Positions 45,457 to 58,838 of a stretch of 64,000 nucleotides of DNA are shown piece by piece. The position numbers and the translations under genes were made by a program. Source of the stretch: Strongylocentrotus purpuratus (Eukaryota; Echinodermata; Echinoidea; Camarodonta; Strongylocentrotidae). The stretch lies in contig NW_022145601.1 in assembly GCF_000002235.5 (NCBI RefSeq), forward strand, positions 22,485,389 to 22,549,388, read 5' to 3'. Each line of letters starts with the position of its first letter. Position 1 is the stretch's first letter. The notes under the pieces are model-generated. The model was not told the DNA's origin, searched no databases, and saw nothing but the letters and a program-made list of their open reading frames with translations.

Positions 45457-47925
45457 GATAAAACATTGTTTGTTCTTGAAAAATTTCATCGACTTTAGTT
45501 CATGAATGGTGATTATAATTATACTCGCTAACAGTACTGCACTACACAGCACTGATCTGAATAGGACTGGATGTATGCGTACATGGGTAGACGGGACTGA
45601 GGGGGAGGGGGGGGGGACTTGGTGCCGCTGCCTCTAAGAACTTGTATTTTATGTCTCCCTTATAAATATTCTGTAACTTTGTAAGCGCCATGGTACGTTA
45701 TGTTTTTAGCGCTCCTAAATAATCGACATTATCATTAATACCGTTAATCATTATGATGGCTATTATTATCATTATTATCATTAGTATTGTTGATATTATA
45801 ATTAACGTTCTAAGAGCCGGACATCTATATTTATTTGTCGTTGTTTTTAATTTCTTTCCCTTTTTTCGTGATGTTGGATTTATTTTGTCTGGAAAGGGAA
45901 ATGCATCTAACATCGCCCCTCCAGGACAATTCAAGCTGTTAGTGTCGCCCCTGAAGATATGTAGGTTGCTCAGCTCACCCTATGTATGTACACGCCTTCA
46001 AAGGAATAATTCATTCAAATCATGTAAATAGATAGATTTAAGTATTTACTCCTTTTCTACAAGTCTTACTCCTTGCCTACGATGTGCGTCATTACATTTA
46101 TTGTATTATTGCAGCTCATAAAATGTTCGTACTTTCAAGTAAAATGATATGACAAGAAAAGAACACACATCCTTAAGTGGAAGTGAATTTAGTATTACGT
46201 TTTGGGGTCAATTCGATGATATTCTGGGACGAGGCAAATTAGTTTTCTTGCTAATTCAATTCCAGTCTTTTATCAAATTTAGCTTTTACTTGGTCGTGCA
46301 GAATGACGATATCGTGCAGCGCTATCGGTCCCTTTCATGGATACTCATTTTGTTCGCTTCCGGTGATTACAAAAAGGGAAAACATACAGTAAGACAAAAA
46401 GTTGGAAGTTGCTGGAAAGTAAACTCATGAGTTCTGGAATTTCGGTCTGCATTTCAAGAATAATTATCTGTTTGACACCCTGAAGTAATTTACATGAAGC
46501 TTATAATATGTTGTGTCGATGTTTAGGTTGAAATAAAGGTACACGTACATTGCAATGTCCCCATTTTCCTGCGGTCAGTATTTCCTATAATATTATTTAA
46601 AATGTCAAGTTCATTCTACAAAATCCTTTTCTAACGAAACTCAGAAATGTTGCGTAAATTTCATATTTTAATATTCCATTCCAATCTTTAAAAATATGAA
46701 TTAAGACAACCTTAAACTATAAAAAAAAAAAATTAATGCGAGGTTCCCAACTTCTATCACCCATGATCAAATTGACTTTAAAAAGATCGTCACTTTATAT
46801 AACATATTTTCAGCCAATACCAGAATTCATTACGAACATTTATACACTATAATGTAAAGTGAAAAGATCTAGAATGTAATTCTGTCGATCGAAATTAAGC
46901 AAAATACAAAATACGTGATGATATCACAATATAACAAAACGTTCTAAAAGCCAAAGGCGATCCGTTGTAAACATTTGCCCTAATAATTCTCCACACACCC
47001 TAATCCTTTAATAGATTATAGATTATATAATTAAATTCATTTTGTCTGTTATTGATACGACATTTGAAACTAGGGCGATAGCATGGATGCTAATCTGGTC
47101 GTTGACATAAATGTTGCCAATTTAGAGTGTTAATTTGATCATTAAGGATCAATTACAGTTAGACGATCAAATGGTTCAATTTACTATATGTTAATGACAT
47201 GGAAATTGAAACCAGGGTGCTAAAGTGAATGAAGATTGATCATTGTCATGGATGTTATTAATTTGAATTGTAAAGTTGACGATTAAAGGCTAAATTAATG
47301 CGCTTTCCATATTACTCAGGAGGCCCAGATAAATGAAACAACCATGGAACATGAGGCACACTAGATGGAAAAAATTGCCTCGAAAAGTGATGAATTATAT
47401 ACGATGACGAATACATTTTCAAGCCTGGAATTTCTCAATTGAAATGGCATTGACTCATTGGGCAACGGTTAATAGGAATGGGCTGGAACAGGTAAAACAT
47501 GCCGTCGGTAACTACGAAACAATAATGCTTGCATATTTTAAATACACAGCAACTATACAACAAAAATGTCCATCAATCGTGCCCCCGACAGCAAACTTTG
47601 GCTCAAGCAGACTAATCATCTGAAAAATATAATAAGGGGATGACCCCCAGTTGGTGTTGTTGTCGTCGTCGTATCTATTCTTTAGAGAACTTTAAATTTT
47701 TTGAAAAGTTCTATAAATGTTAAAACGTCCCCCATGACGCTTTACGAACGTCTTGAGAACGCTGTGTGTTCGTTGGGTATAACACAAACGTTATCACGTT
47801 GATCTTGTAATAGATTTTAGGACTGAACGCATGCATCTATTTTCATTCACGTAATACTATGTTGCTATTACCCAATATCGAAGCAACGTGATACCGCCTC
47901 CTGAAATAAAAATACATCACGTCTT
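45457..47925. other. Unassigned sequence
   Basis: G runs near 45603-45617 and ATT-type low complexity near 45755-45810. A 93-codon frame at 46149-46430 has no recognised domain. No gene is supported. Confidence 0.5.
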
Positions 47926-48057
47926 AAAATGAGGGTATTCAAAATATTGCCATGGGCAGTCTCCGAATATCAAAACACAAATGTGGCACAAATTGCTTGT
48001 ATCAGCTTCACCGAAAACACTCTGTCCGGACAAATAGATTTGGTTCTTCTCGTGCTC

Positions 48058-48120
48058 TCTCCCTCTCTCTCTCTCACTCTCTCTCTTTCTCACTCACTAT
48101 CTCTCTCTCTCTCTCTCCCC
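48058..48120 (+). repeat. (CT)n microsatellite
   Basis: CT tract with CACT interruptions. Confidence 0.93.
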
Positions 48121-48621
48121 CATTCCATCTTTGTCTATCTTGTTTTTCTCACTGTTCCTCTTCTATCTATCAGTTTGGATTCTTAAAATTTGAAAAAAAA
48201 AATTCCTTGTATTTTTTGTTTGATTTTTGTCGAGTATGATGAATGCTGAATACGCCCCTGATTTTGAGATACAGCATGTCTTGAGACCCACTAATCACAC
48301 AAATAAACAAGAAATGTGCTGTTCATAATAATACGCGTTGTCTTTCTACAATAAAAGGCAATTAGTTTATACCATGGACTTACCACACATGGTTAGACAG
48401 ACGGTACAAATCTCTATCTGGATAGGGCCAAAATTGTGCCTGTAAGGAAAAAAAAATCGGCTAACGGTGGCATAACAAACGGCAACCAAGATGAAAGCAA
48501 AAATAAGAGGATGAAATGTCAGACGTGTCCAAAAACACGGACACCACACTTTCTCGATCACCACGCCCGCATTCCCGGACATGAGGTGATCAGCTGGCAA
48601 GCCACGGGGCGTGACAATCTG

Positions 48622-48726
48622 CTCCTCCTCCTCCTCCTCCTCCTACTCCTCCTCCTCCTCCTTCTTCCCCTTCTCCTTCTCCTCCTCCTCCTCCTCCTCC
48701 TCCTCCTCCTCCTCCTCCTCCTCCAG
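48622..48726 (+). repeat. (CTC)n microsatellite
   Basis: About 34 CTC/CTT units. The poly-Leu frame over it is an artefact. Confidence 0.95.
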
Positions 48727-50160
48727 CCCCGTTATTACAGGGAAAGACATGGACAAAGCAGGTCATAATTAGATTACTACTCCGGATGCCTCATTGTCAT
48801 TTTCTTTATGAGCCATCTCACACTCTTTGCTTAATGTAGCATAACCGATCGCTCACATTTAACTCTCATTACAAGCTGTTGATAGAGTCTCGGGAAAGTA
48901 ATTGAAAAGGCGCATAGGTCTACGATGTTGATAGGCGCTTTTAAGCGAATATTTTGGCGCCGGTCTTATTTTAAAGTTGCTTTCCCCAAAGACGATTTTC
49001 TGAGTGGCATTAAAAACAGTGAATTCAGGCATTTGGATCAAAGAGAACATGTATGAGAAAGAATTAATTTTTTTAAGGATGCTCATTAAGGAAGCAAAGC
49101 AGTATTATAAGATAACAAGGTTACGCTTACAACTGTGATTTGCACATTAAACAAAAAGAACAAGCAAACGGTTTTGATCATTAAGATCACTTATATAAGA
49201 AGCAGAATAGATCTCCAATTATATTTAACTAATTAAATGCAATAAGAGTCTGATACTGTCTGCGTAGAAAATCTGAATTAATGTGGAGTAAAATATTATA
49301 TTATGGGATAAGTCATCGCCACAACCAATTAATATCTATAATCAAAGTTTAAATAATTTATGAAAATCAGAGATAACCATTTTAACCGTGTGTCATAGAA
49401 ACGGAGGAAAAATCAGCATCATCAAAGTAAAATAAAGAAACTGCGCAGTATTTCATACAATTGTTTTAAGAAATGAAATGAACAGAAGATAACTTATTGT
49501 AACGTGTTTGGAGAAAATATAACATTTAACTTTTTTTTCCCCTTTTGACTATGTTTCCTTACTACACGAACACATTGCAAAAAGGGTCCGTGTTTTTTGA
49601 AAAATTTCATCTCCTTTTTCCTGAGCTAGGGGGGTGTACTTCTTTCTGTAGACTGTAGTTATGCATTTGTATTTTAGCGCTGCTTGTTTCTTTTGAAGCT
49701 CAGATACACGAGGAAGGCTTTCTGTTTTTATTCAATCAGAAATGAAAACAGTCTATTGAGTGCATGGCGCTTTGAGATTTTAGCCCACTAGGCGTAATTT
49801 ATACATTTGTTAAAATGTTTGAAGGCCCACACATTCTGGACGCCACTGGGCTCCATTGGAACGAAAATTGTTTTCTTGCTCGGTGGTATGGTTCCGAAAC
49901 GTTGAAAGTGGAGAATTGCTTTGAAATGTGTTTTTATAGGAGCGCGTATTTGTTTGATATTCCCTTTTTTTTCCTATTTTTTTTTTTATTTTATTTTTTT
50001 ATTATTTAATAATCACTGATTAAACACTCACTGGCGTAATTATGTCAACTTTAGAAGCCTTTTTGACATTGTCTAACAGTTGTTATTTTGCCTTCTAAAC
50101 TCCATGTAATTCGGCTCCTGTGCTGCCATGTATAATTCTTTAAATAAATACCAATAATAC
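48727..50160. other. Unassigned sequence
   Basis: No gene or repeat is recognised apart from T-rich runs near 49965-50008. Confidence 0.5.
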
Positions 50161-50180
50161 TTAGTACTACTACTAATACA

Positions 50181-50215
<35 letters not shown>

Positions 50216-50219
50216 AACA

Positions 50220-50264
<45 letters not shown>
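50161..50264 (+). repeat. (ACT)n microsatellite
   Basis: About 32 ACT units with AAT/ACA interruptions. The poly-Ser frame is an artefact. Confidence 0.95.
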
Positions 50265-50265
<1 letters not shown>

Positions 50266-52210
50266 ACCTTATCGTACATTTGGTCAGGTGTTGTATACCC
50301 TCAAAACTTTCGCCAAAAACAATTCGAAAAAATAAACTGGAGGCATTTTAAAAACCCTCTTGACAATACTTTAATCAACATTTGCCACTCTCCATCCAGT
50401 TGTAAATTGGTATTTGGCAATTATTGCTTGCGTAATAATAATTGCAGGGCCCATAGAAAGAGCAGTATTGATGCTGACGTGGCTATACCCTTTGGTAAAT
50501 AAGAACCCGTTTACTTTTCACGACAAGATCCCTCCTGTTTATCGAATGTTATCACCGAGAACTTGTCTGCTATTCGCATTTTGGCCATCGATGACAGAAA
50601 CATCTACTTCCATAGCCTCTCACCAACAAATACACCTTCAAGATTGAATTCTAAAATCATATCTTGTCCAGGGTTTTATCAAAGTACCTCGTCGTATCCT
50701 TGACATTAGTTTCTGGTTTATTCAAGTAAACTGAATAATTGAACGAAGACATATTCACCGTGCATATAGGCGTGAGCAAATAATTGTGCTCCTACCTTCA
50801 TTTCACGCATCATTTAATAACGTCTTGGGAAATCGCAAAGCAAAAAAAAAAAAAAAAAAAAAAAATCGATGCTCTCTTCATAATAATAATTCCATGGTTC
50901 ATTACTCGGAATAAAGGTTAATCTAAATGAGTTTTATTTTTCCGTAATAGACGTGCTGTTGGATTGTTGGATGTAATGACAAAATCTTGTCTAAATTGTG
51001 TTCACATTGCGCTCGGCTTGATTTTGATTCGTATAATAACACAGCAGAGCATTATATATATGTTCCTTAAAAAGTGCATAAACCTTAACAGATAAGAGGG
51101 GTGTGATAAAAGCGCATTTGATTTTTTAAATGATGAATCATACAGACTATGCTTGATTATGATATGATATCATTCCAATTCCAAATGTCAACCATGTCAA
51201 GCTTAAAGATAAAGACCAGTAATGGTCACGCGATTGCATTGTGAAAGAAACGTTGTGGAATCGATCAGAAAAGGTTGATCATCTAGCATATAAGTATTGG
51301 TGTGTACTGCAAGGTTCTGGAATCATCAAAATGATAAGAAATATGGCCCAGTCTTCGTAAAGTTACACGCACTGTACACAGAAAGATGTGTATGGGACTA
51401 CGCACACGTGCGCGACACGTGCGTTTATCTCTCACACACCAATAGATAAACTAATGTACCAAATATATCAATTAGTAGGCGGTTTCCCGGCAAATTTGTT
51501 ATCATCATGTATTAGTCAAAACATATTCTTTCACATGATTGGTAATAAGAGCTTCCATTTCATTTTTTGAAATTGGGGCGTTTCCAATACTGGTCTTTAC
51601 CTTTAACTTTTAAGTAGGTTGACTTCTCATGTATATATCAAATAATTTACAGAACATTTGTTAACGTTATCAAATACTATATGACTTGTCTTGTAAAACG
51701 TATTATGTTTTATTATTTTTGCATGAAATATTAATAAAGGTAGTCCACCAACCAATTTTGTCCATTTCCTCTAACAAAGGATATTACGTTGAATTGAAGG
51801 TGTAAATGCACCGTTATTTGAACTTCTCCTTTATTTTTGGATAAATAACAAAATTGTTTTCAACTTCTAAGGGGAAACGGATTAACACAATTTAAATGTT
51901 TATTTTTAGAAGAAATAGCAAAAGAGAGTTCACTTTGAATCGAAGGGTATATACTGTTTCTTTAAAATGACTTTACACCATATTTGCAAATCAATACAAT
52001 CTATTTGGACGGAAACAATGAGGATAAAACGCTGAAGCACATTTCTAATATGAAGGTCCTGGTCATCGATTTTACTGAGTGGTATAATTTGCACCTGGTA
52101 AATACACTAGAGTCGCGTAACCTATTCCACCCACTCAGATTAGGTAGGATAGGACTGAGAAGATGAAATGGGGGGAAAATCTGCCCCCTCTTAACATGCC
52201 TTTGTTATTA
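50265..52210. other. Unassigned sequence with an A run
   Basis: An A25-type run at 50841-50865. The TAAAGGTAGTCCACC at 51736 resembles a TTAA-MITE end, but its partner is not convincing. A 77-codon frame at 50414-50647 has no recognised domain. Confidence 0.4.
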
Positions 52211-52424
52211 GTCTCTCTCTCTCTCTCTCTCTAGGCAACCTAGTAGTAATTGATATACAGGTATACTTGATTTAATTGATAATGTAATTTCCTTTTGCTT
52301 TAGTTACAACCATGTATTTCTGTGGGTATGCTCATCATTTTCTCTTTCGTCTGTTTCTGTTGGGAAGCCTTAATTTGGGTCCTTTTTCAAAGATGTAGAA
52401 ATTTTCCAAAAGAGTCCACTCCAT

Positions 52425-52461
52425 CTCTCTCTCTCTCTCTATTTCTCTCTCTCTCTCTCTC

Positions 52462-52498
<37 letters not shown>

Positions 52499-52499
52499 A
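52425..52499 (+). repeat. (CT)n microsatellite
   Basis: CT tract with TTTC interruptions. A smaller CT tract lies at 52212-52232. Confidence 0.95.
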
Positions 52500-52599
52500 T
52501 AATTATCTTCATCTCTCTCTTACCTCTCCCTTTTTTTTCTTAATAACCCTCTTGGTGAAAAAAACAAAAACTGCATCATGTACTCTTGATTAAATGTAG

Positions 52600-52790
52600 A
52601 GGAGAGTCACCACATTGGTACGCTAAGAACCCATTGCACTTAAAGGGGAAACCCCGTTGTAATGGTCCACCTGCACAACTCCAATCAGTGATACCTGGAG
52701 GAGAAACCCGAGGGTTACAGTGATTCGCTTTTTGCCTCCCAGGCACAGGTGAAGCCAAAATTGGATAATAATAATAATAATAATACCAAT
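52600..52790 (+). repeat. Possible retroposon tail ending in (AAT)n
   Basis: A GC-moderate block (CACCTGCACAACTCC, GAGGAGAAACCCGAGGG) ends in GGATAATAATAATAATAATA. TTGGATAATAATAATAATAA also occurs near 60888, which suggests a shared tail, but the family is not identified. Confidence 0.35.
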
Positions 52791-54560
52791 AATTATAACG
52801 GTTGTATCCAATCAATCATTACCACCTGCTCAGGGAAACACTTTTTCGTGCATGCCTAGGAAGTTTGTCCTTAGAATGGTATAATGATGATTAATGATGA
52901 TGTTATCAATCCTAACATTCTTTTTTCGGTTTCTATGATATTCATATATATCAATATACTCGTTGATGGAGGATTAGGTTTACTTCATACAGGTGTTGCA
53001 AAATATAATTTATGTGCAATAGTTCTAGGTTGCATGTGTAAATGATTTTTTTTTCTTCAAAGGACAATAAAATGTTATTATGCTATACAAACATGATGGG
53101 GAGGTCCTCAAATAGAGGGTTGCAGAGTTGCAAATGTGCATTTTATCTTTTACACATTCTAACTTTTCTTATTTTTATAGGATTTTCCTCAAACTTTCAC
53201 TAATATGTTTCTCTCATTTTCTATTTGTTCTGCTTTTAATTTTACCTAGTTTATATAAGGCTGAACTTTCCCCTTCGTAGCTCTGTGATATCGTACTTGC
53301 TTGCAGACATGACGTAATACTGTTTTGTTTATTTTTCTTCTGCGTTTTTAAAACAAATCTTTCTTCCCTCTTTCTCAGCCCTAAATCTTCTCACACTTTT
53401 ATCCACGCATCCCACACATGGCGTATTCATTTCTTCACTTTCTACTCACGATTCAAACCCCAACATCCCCTCCCCCCGTCTGCGGACAGACACTTGTTAT
53501 TTCTGGTCCAGACAATGCGGTCGCCATTTTATATCTCAATATTTATTTTGAGGTGGCGAGTGCAAAGAAAACGAAATCGATACATCTAGCTCTTCAAATA
53601 GCAACGCCATTGTAATCCCTTGGTAGCAGTACGGAGGCAGGTCTAGTATTCCTCGTTCTGAAATGTAGTTAAAGGTAAAAGTTTGCTGTTTCATGCAATA
53701 CAAAGCGTGATTACTATAAAAATGAAAATGAATTTCTTTTCTTACCGATGGAACAGCCGTTAGACATTTTTGTTTTAAACAGTAAGGTCCCCTATTTGAT
53801 GGTGCCATGTTACAGTAAGAGCCAACACGGATGAAAACTGGTTGATAGGTTAAAATAAAAAGATAAGAATAATACCATTAAGCGCAGTCACGAACAAAAT
53901 CAGGGTTACGTATTGACATAAACAATATCAAAATCTACAAAGAAATTCTTATAGCCGATGGCCTAGGCGTAAAACTACTTACACTATCGAAAAACACCAA
54001 GCTGTGAATATAGTCTATATAGCAGCATATACGATTTCGAACCACTTCAAAAAATATTTGTCATCGTAAAGTTCATAACAATAAATTTAAACTCAATCTG
54101 AGGCAGGGGCACACAATTTTGTTTCTTCTGTATAGTCGAGGAATGCCATAATATGTTTTGACGGGAAAGGGGAGGGGGGGGGGGGGGGCTTGCGGCCTCA
54201 TAGTCTATTTTGAGAAAATATGGATTTTAGTAACAGCTGATTCCTTATGTTTAGATTTCACGTATGACCTTTCTAATATGTTTCAGTTGAGAAGACACAG
54301 TGCTATGAAATACAAAATCAATAAAATCAATATCGAGATATAATTATTACAATCTTAGTTGCAGTGTTAACATTTACAAATTCATATTTCGAAGCATTAT
54401 TTATGTGGCTATCCTGTGAATATTCTTTCGAATCCTTTCACTAATACTCTTTTTTTCAGAATTAGTGGCATCGGCAGCCATTTTTCTAGCCAGATCCACC
54501 TTAGGTGTTATTTGCGGATAAACATTGTCGAGTAACTCGATAGCAACTCCAGATGAATCA
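52791..54560. other. Unassigned sequence
   Basis: A G run near 54173-54188. No gene is recognised. Confidence 0.5.
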
Positions 54561-54564
54561 CTAC

Positions 54565-54780
54565 GCGTCGCTAGCTCGTTCGTTCGCTCCTTAAAAAAAC
54601 ACAGTCACACGAACGAGACCGACACCAAACTGAACAGAAAACCGAACTAAGCCGAATGGCAACGAGCCGTTCGGTGTGAAATCGATGTGGAGTCGGTTCG
54701 GCGGTGTGACGGAGGTTACCCGGTGACCAAGCGCGCCGAATCCGCGAGTGAAGGAGAATAAGGTCGGTCGTCAAATTAAA
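54565..54780. repeat. CpG-rich block, possibly a decayed foldback element
   Basis: Rich in CG dinucleotides (CGTTCGTTCGCTC, GAGCCGTTCGGTGTG, GTCGGTTCGGCGG). CAGTCACACGAACGAG on the left loosely pairs with GGTTCGGCGGTGTGAC on the right. It could be a MITE or a promoter CpG island for the possible exon downstream. Confidence 0.4.
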
Positions 54781-54939
54781 AATATTCCTCTATTCTTGCC
54801 ATTGTATTTCCGCTTTTGGAAGCCTCGGTGTATTAAACAGCTGAATAAACAAACCCCTACGGAGGACTCATTTTTCCGATCTCCATTCCAATATTTTCAT
54901 GACTTGAAATCTTACCGGTGACGTTGTGCAACTGTCAGT

Positions 54940-54991
54940 GTAGATTATCATGGCGGAATGGAGTGGAGTAAACGGGCTATAGCGTTAACAG
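54940..54991 (+). other. Candidate first exon with strong splice donor
   Basis: ATCATGGCGG (good start context, ATG at 54950) is followed by a short frame closing at TAG and by AACAG|GTAAGTTTT at 54987-55000, a consensus donor. It could be a mostly non-coding 5' exon, downstream of a CpG-rich block. No partner exon is proven. Confidence 0.25.
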
Positions 54992-55410
54992 GTAAGTTTT
55001 ACGATCTTTTGTATTTGTTAATGATGATTATCTATTCTATCAATTAATTTTATGTTCCTCCTAACAGTGTAGCAGCTAAGCAAAATGTAATGGTACGAAA
55101 AGAATCGTCCAGAACGCAAAATGCATATTGGTTGAAAAAGCATTATTTTATCACACATAATGTATAATGGAGCTGGTAAATATATGCACTGTCTCGATTA
55201 GGCTTAATGTTACCTAAGCTTTTATCCTGAAATATATTAAATTAAAACAAATTAGCATACATCACTAACTGTTGTGCCTCATGCGTACCAGACGCGTTTT
55301 TCTGGCCCTTACATTTCGCCAAGCTAAAAGCCTTGTGTACTTCGAGTGTCACAATAGCTTCTATCATAGCGAGAGAATTATGTAATGATTTCGAACATAA
55401 TATTCGGAAA

Positions 55411-55500
55411 ACACGGTCGCACAGACTTTCAAGAAATATAAGAGCATTTTCAATTCCATATTTTGCTGTCGATAGCAATCATGTTCCAGCTATAACATCT
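55411..55500 (+). repeat. Dispersed repeat R2, copy 2
   Basis: ATTCGGAAAACACG, GACTTTCAAGAAAT, CCATATTTT and TAGCAATCAT match NBL1-like intron 2 at 17641-17740. Confidence 0.65.
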
Positions 55501-57849
55501 ATTATTGTCATTCATGCTCGAATTTTTCCAAAGATGGCATGTATGTCTGGTGAAATTACCTTAGCTTGATTTATGAATTTCTTTGCGACTTGGATGAAAA
55601 TTGTTTTTTTTTTACGTCACATGAATACAAAGCGCCCTCATTTAGATTCTATAAAGACACTTTTTAGCAGTCATCAAGTCCATCAACACCCCATTCAAAT
55701 CTTTCTCTCTGCCAGGATGAGTCACACATTTCAATGCTATTTATTTATAAATTATTTTCTTCTCCGAATATACTTGCCTTGGAATCTTAAACCTAGAGTA
55801 TCAAACGTGTGCTATATTACCTGTCTCTAGTATTCATCTGTGAACCTTTTAATATAGAGTACGTAGCAATGTTTTCCTCTAGCACAGGTTAATCACTTTC
55901 GGGCAGGCATTAGGGCAATCTTAAGCAAGGCCTTACGAAATGTCTAAGAATTTCACAACATGTTCCATAAATGTTTTGACTTGTGAAGTGACTTGAATTT
56001 TTGATACGCAAAATATTGTTTAGTAAACGAAATAAGCAGGTATAGTTTGAGCGAGGTTAGGGGCATGTTACCGATCCATACCCCCTTACCTTTGGTAGCA
56101 CAAATACATAAAATACAGAGGTGCCCCCTTTTCAAAATGTTCGATCACTAAAAGCACCTTAAAATCATACCTCAACTTCAGTCTTGTTCCCTATCAAGAT
56201 GTGGCAGACATGTGCTCTTTTGATATTCATTTAGTATTTCTTCGAGCGCATTCAGATAAATCACTTTAAGGCAAGCAGGCTTTAGAGCAACCTTGAGAAA
56301 GCACACCAGATATCTCTTTTAATTTTAGGTCATGTTTCATAAATGCTTTGAATTACAAATGTGACTGTCATTTCTAATACAACAGAATATTGTCAACTAA
56401 GTACCAACCAGACATGGCACTGGCACCTTTATGATGGGGCAGAGGCGGTCCATGCCCCCCCCCCCCCTCGGTGTTTTATGTTAAAGGCAAATAAACAAAT
56501 ATCGTCCCTTTGCAAATTTGTGACCCAAAAGCCACCTAAAAGTGCGATCACCCGCCACCCCCCCCCCCTCTCATAATAATCTCTGTTCGCCCCTGACATT
56601 ATAGTATTCTATTTGGAAGCAGAGCTGTATTGTGTATTACATGACACTGCATTTATCCAGTCAAGGTCAAAACATGCTTTTAGCTATACAATCTCTAATA
56701 TTCATTAAGGGCGCGATAAATATTTAAATATATTGTCAAGGATTATAGGCCAACGAATGTTATCACGCAACTGCACACAAATAAATTCTGTTGGACTGTA
56801 TGAAATACGTGAACACATACATACACACCCAAATTGGTAGTGTATGATACACTCCCAATTTGGATAATGTGTTCCCAATGACGATCACCATTTAGCGCTA
56901 ACTGCCCCCTTTAGGTAGGCAATTTTGTAGCCAACATTTTGTACTTAAATGAATTTGAAGCACGTTATGACATTTATATTTTTCATTCAAAATAATACCC
57001 TCTTGTTGTTATCCTTGCCGAGATGTTCTACAAAAGAGATCATATCGCGTTTCGTTTTCTCTTTACTTTCTTTATACCATCCCTTTCCAGAGATATTATC
57101 AGATTATATAAAATAGCTCCTCCAACTTTAAAATAAATCGCGAAATATATTTTCTCTCAATCTCTTTGAATTTGTAAACTTTTTTATCATAGCATTTTCC
57201 CTTTATAATCAGATTGAAGTGCTTTCATTTTGTCAGTTAATCGGTCGTGATTATATGGGTTATAATTCATATCAGTTATAAGATGCCTTCATTTTTCGAA
57301 AAATGATGCCTGTCCTGCGGCCCTGACGGATTAACGTTTGACGTCCAGATCTGATGAAATAGAATAAAACTTGTAAACAAGAGTACCGTTGCTATGGAAA
57401 CGAGACACTGATTCAGAAAGAGATAAAGTACTCTATTCACATCTTCCTGAGATATCCATTATCTAAATACTGCGGAAAACGAGTCTCGGTAAGAGCTTTT
57501 GTATTCTACTAATCTAATAATTGGGAAAATGGATAGCACAGGCAACTGAGCATTCGGATACGGAGATGCTTCATGTATGTTTATGCGATTATATTTTCAT
57601 TTAGAATGGTAAGATAAATGTGAAGTGGGGGGGGGGGGTTGTACGGCAACATAATATAATAAAGAAAATCTGCAAGTACCTCCGTATTCTCTAAGTTTAT
57701 TGCCATGTATTCTGATTCTAGTTTAAGATTTGTTTAGAGCTGTATTCTGGACTACTGGAATTAATGGCTACTGAATCATTTGAGACTGTATATGCCATAA
57801 AATAATTAATCACCTTGCGCCACAATGTATTTATCACAGGAGAGTTACA
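55501..57849. other. Unassigned sequence
   Basis: C runs at 56457-56467 and 56559-56568 and a G run near 57627-57637. No gene is recognised. Confidence 0.5.
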
Positions 57850-58222
57850 GGGCGCGTTCATGCTTGATTTTGACGGCCAGAATCAGGCATCTGTTACGCG
57901 TTTAGTTTAAAACACGCTTGCGTTCATGCTCACTTTTGTAGAATCACCGAAAAACGGCGATCACGATCGCCGATCGTAAACTCACAAAAAGATGCGTTTA
58001 CAATTTGTAAACGCGTTTAAATGGGGTCAACGCACTGACCTCTAGTGGGTCTACGTAGCATGCGCACACAGGTTTGCGAATCCAGCTGAAGGCCACCCAA
58101 GGAGAATTGCCTGGAGAAGTGAGCATGAACAGTGCACCGTGGAACTGCGATCACGATGAGCGTTTACGATGAGCGTTTCAGATCGCTCATTCTGCCTTCA
58201 AAATTTAAGCATGAACGCAGCC
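57850..58222. mobile_element. Foldback MITE (GCGTTCATGCTT ends), about 373 bp
   Basis: GGGCGCGTTCATGCTTGA at the left pairs with TTAAGCATGAACGCAGCC at the right. The subterminal GCGTTCATGCTCAC near 57923 pairs with GTGAGCATGAACAG near 58120. The interior is CG-rich (GATCACGATCGCCGATCG). Confidence 0.85.
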
Positions 58223-58612
58223 ATAGTCTACCAAAGGCTTGACGATCATATAACTGTTTCCAGTGCATGATTAATCTACACCCGTGTTTAAAGGGAGGTA
58301 ATCAAATAGGAAATTTCGCATTGCCATTTTGTTGCACAAGGCAATCCTTCCACCAAGTTGGTGCCTATTATTTTGTGAAAAATTGCACGCTTGGCGAACA
58401 AACGGCCGTGTAGCGAGGTGAAGCAAGCAACTAAAGTGTTAATTCATGAATCGTCACATTAATAATTAACAAATGTATAGTTCCATCAATTAAATGTATT
58501 AGTGATGTATTGTAGCTAATTATCATGGTAAGATCAGAGGCCAAAGAAGTATGGGAGAGATGTGTGTATATATAGAAGCATTATCTACGTATTTTCAAAA
58601 ATATGATTCACA

Positions 58613-58838
58613 TTAGTTTTATGGCAGTTGTTGTGCTCAGACGAATTTCTTCTTATAATCTTAGCGATGGCTACAAGTACTTCAGTACAAGTACCACCGG
58701 CTGGGCCAGTGTACGTTGCTTATATTAGTGTTATGGCATTTGTTGAGCTCAGACGAACACAATAGTTTTAAACATCTTAGCGATGGCTACAAGTACTTCA
58801 GTACAAGTACCACCGACTGGACCGGTGTACGCCGCATT
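58613..58838 (+). repeat. Two-copy tandem duplication, about 112-116-bp unit
   Basis: ATGGCTACAAGTACTTCAGT followed by ACAAGTACCACCG occurs at 58667 and 58783. The flanking TTATGGCA and GAGCTCAGACGAA-type blocks are also duplicated. Confidence 0.92.

Noticed and set aside
46149-46430. 93-codon frame
   Set aside because: No motif and no supporting context.
50414-50647. 77-codon frame after an AG acceptor-like site
   Set aside because: The acceptor lacks a pyrimidine tract (AATAATAATTGCAG) and the protein is unrecognised.
51736-51960. Possible TTAA MITE starting TAAAGGTAGTCCACC
   Set aside because: The right end does not pair convincingly.
56440-56600. Possible hAT MITE between GGGGCAGAGGCGG and GTTCGCCCCTGA
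   Set aside because: Ends pair poorly and the 8 bases outside each end do not match.
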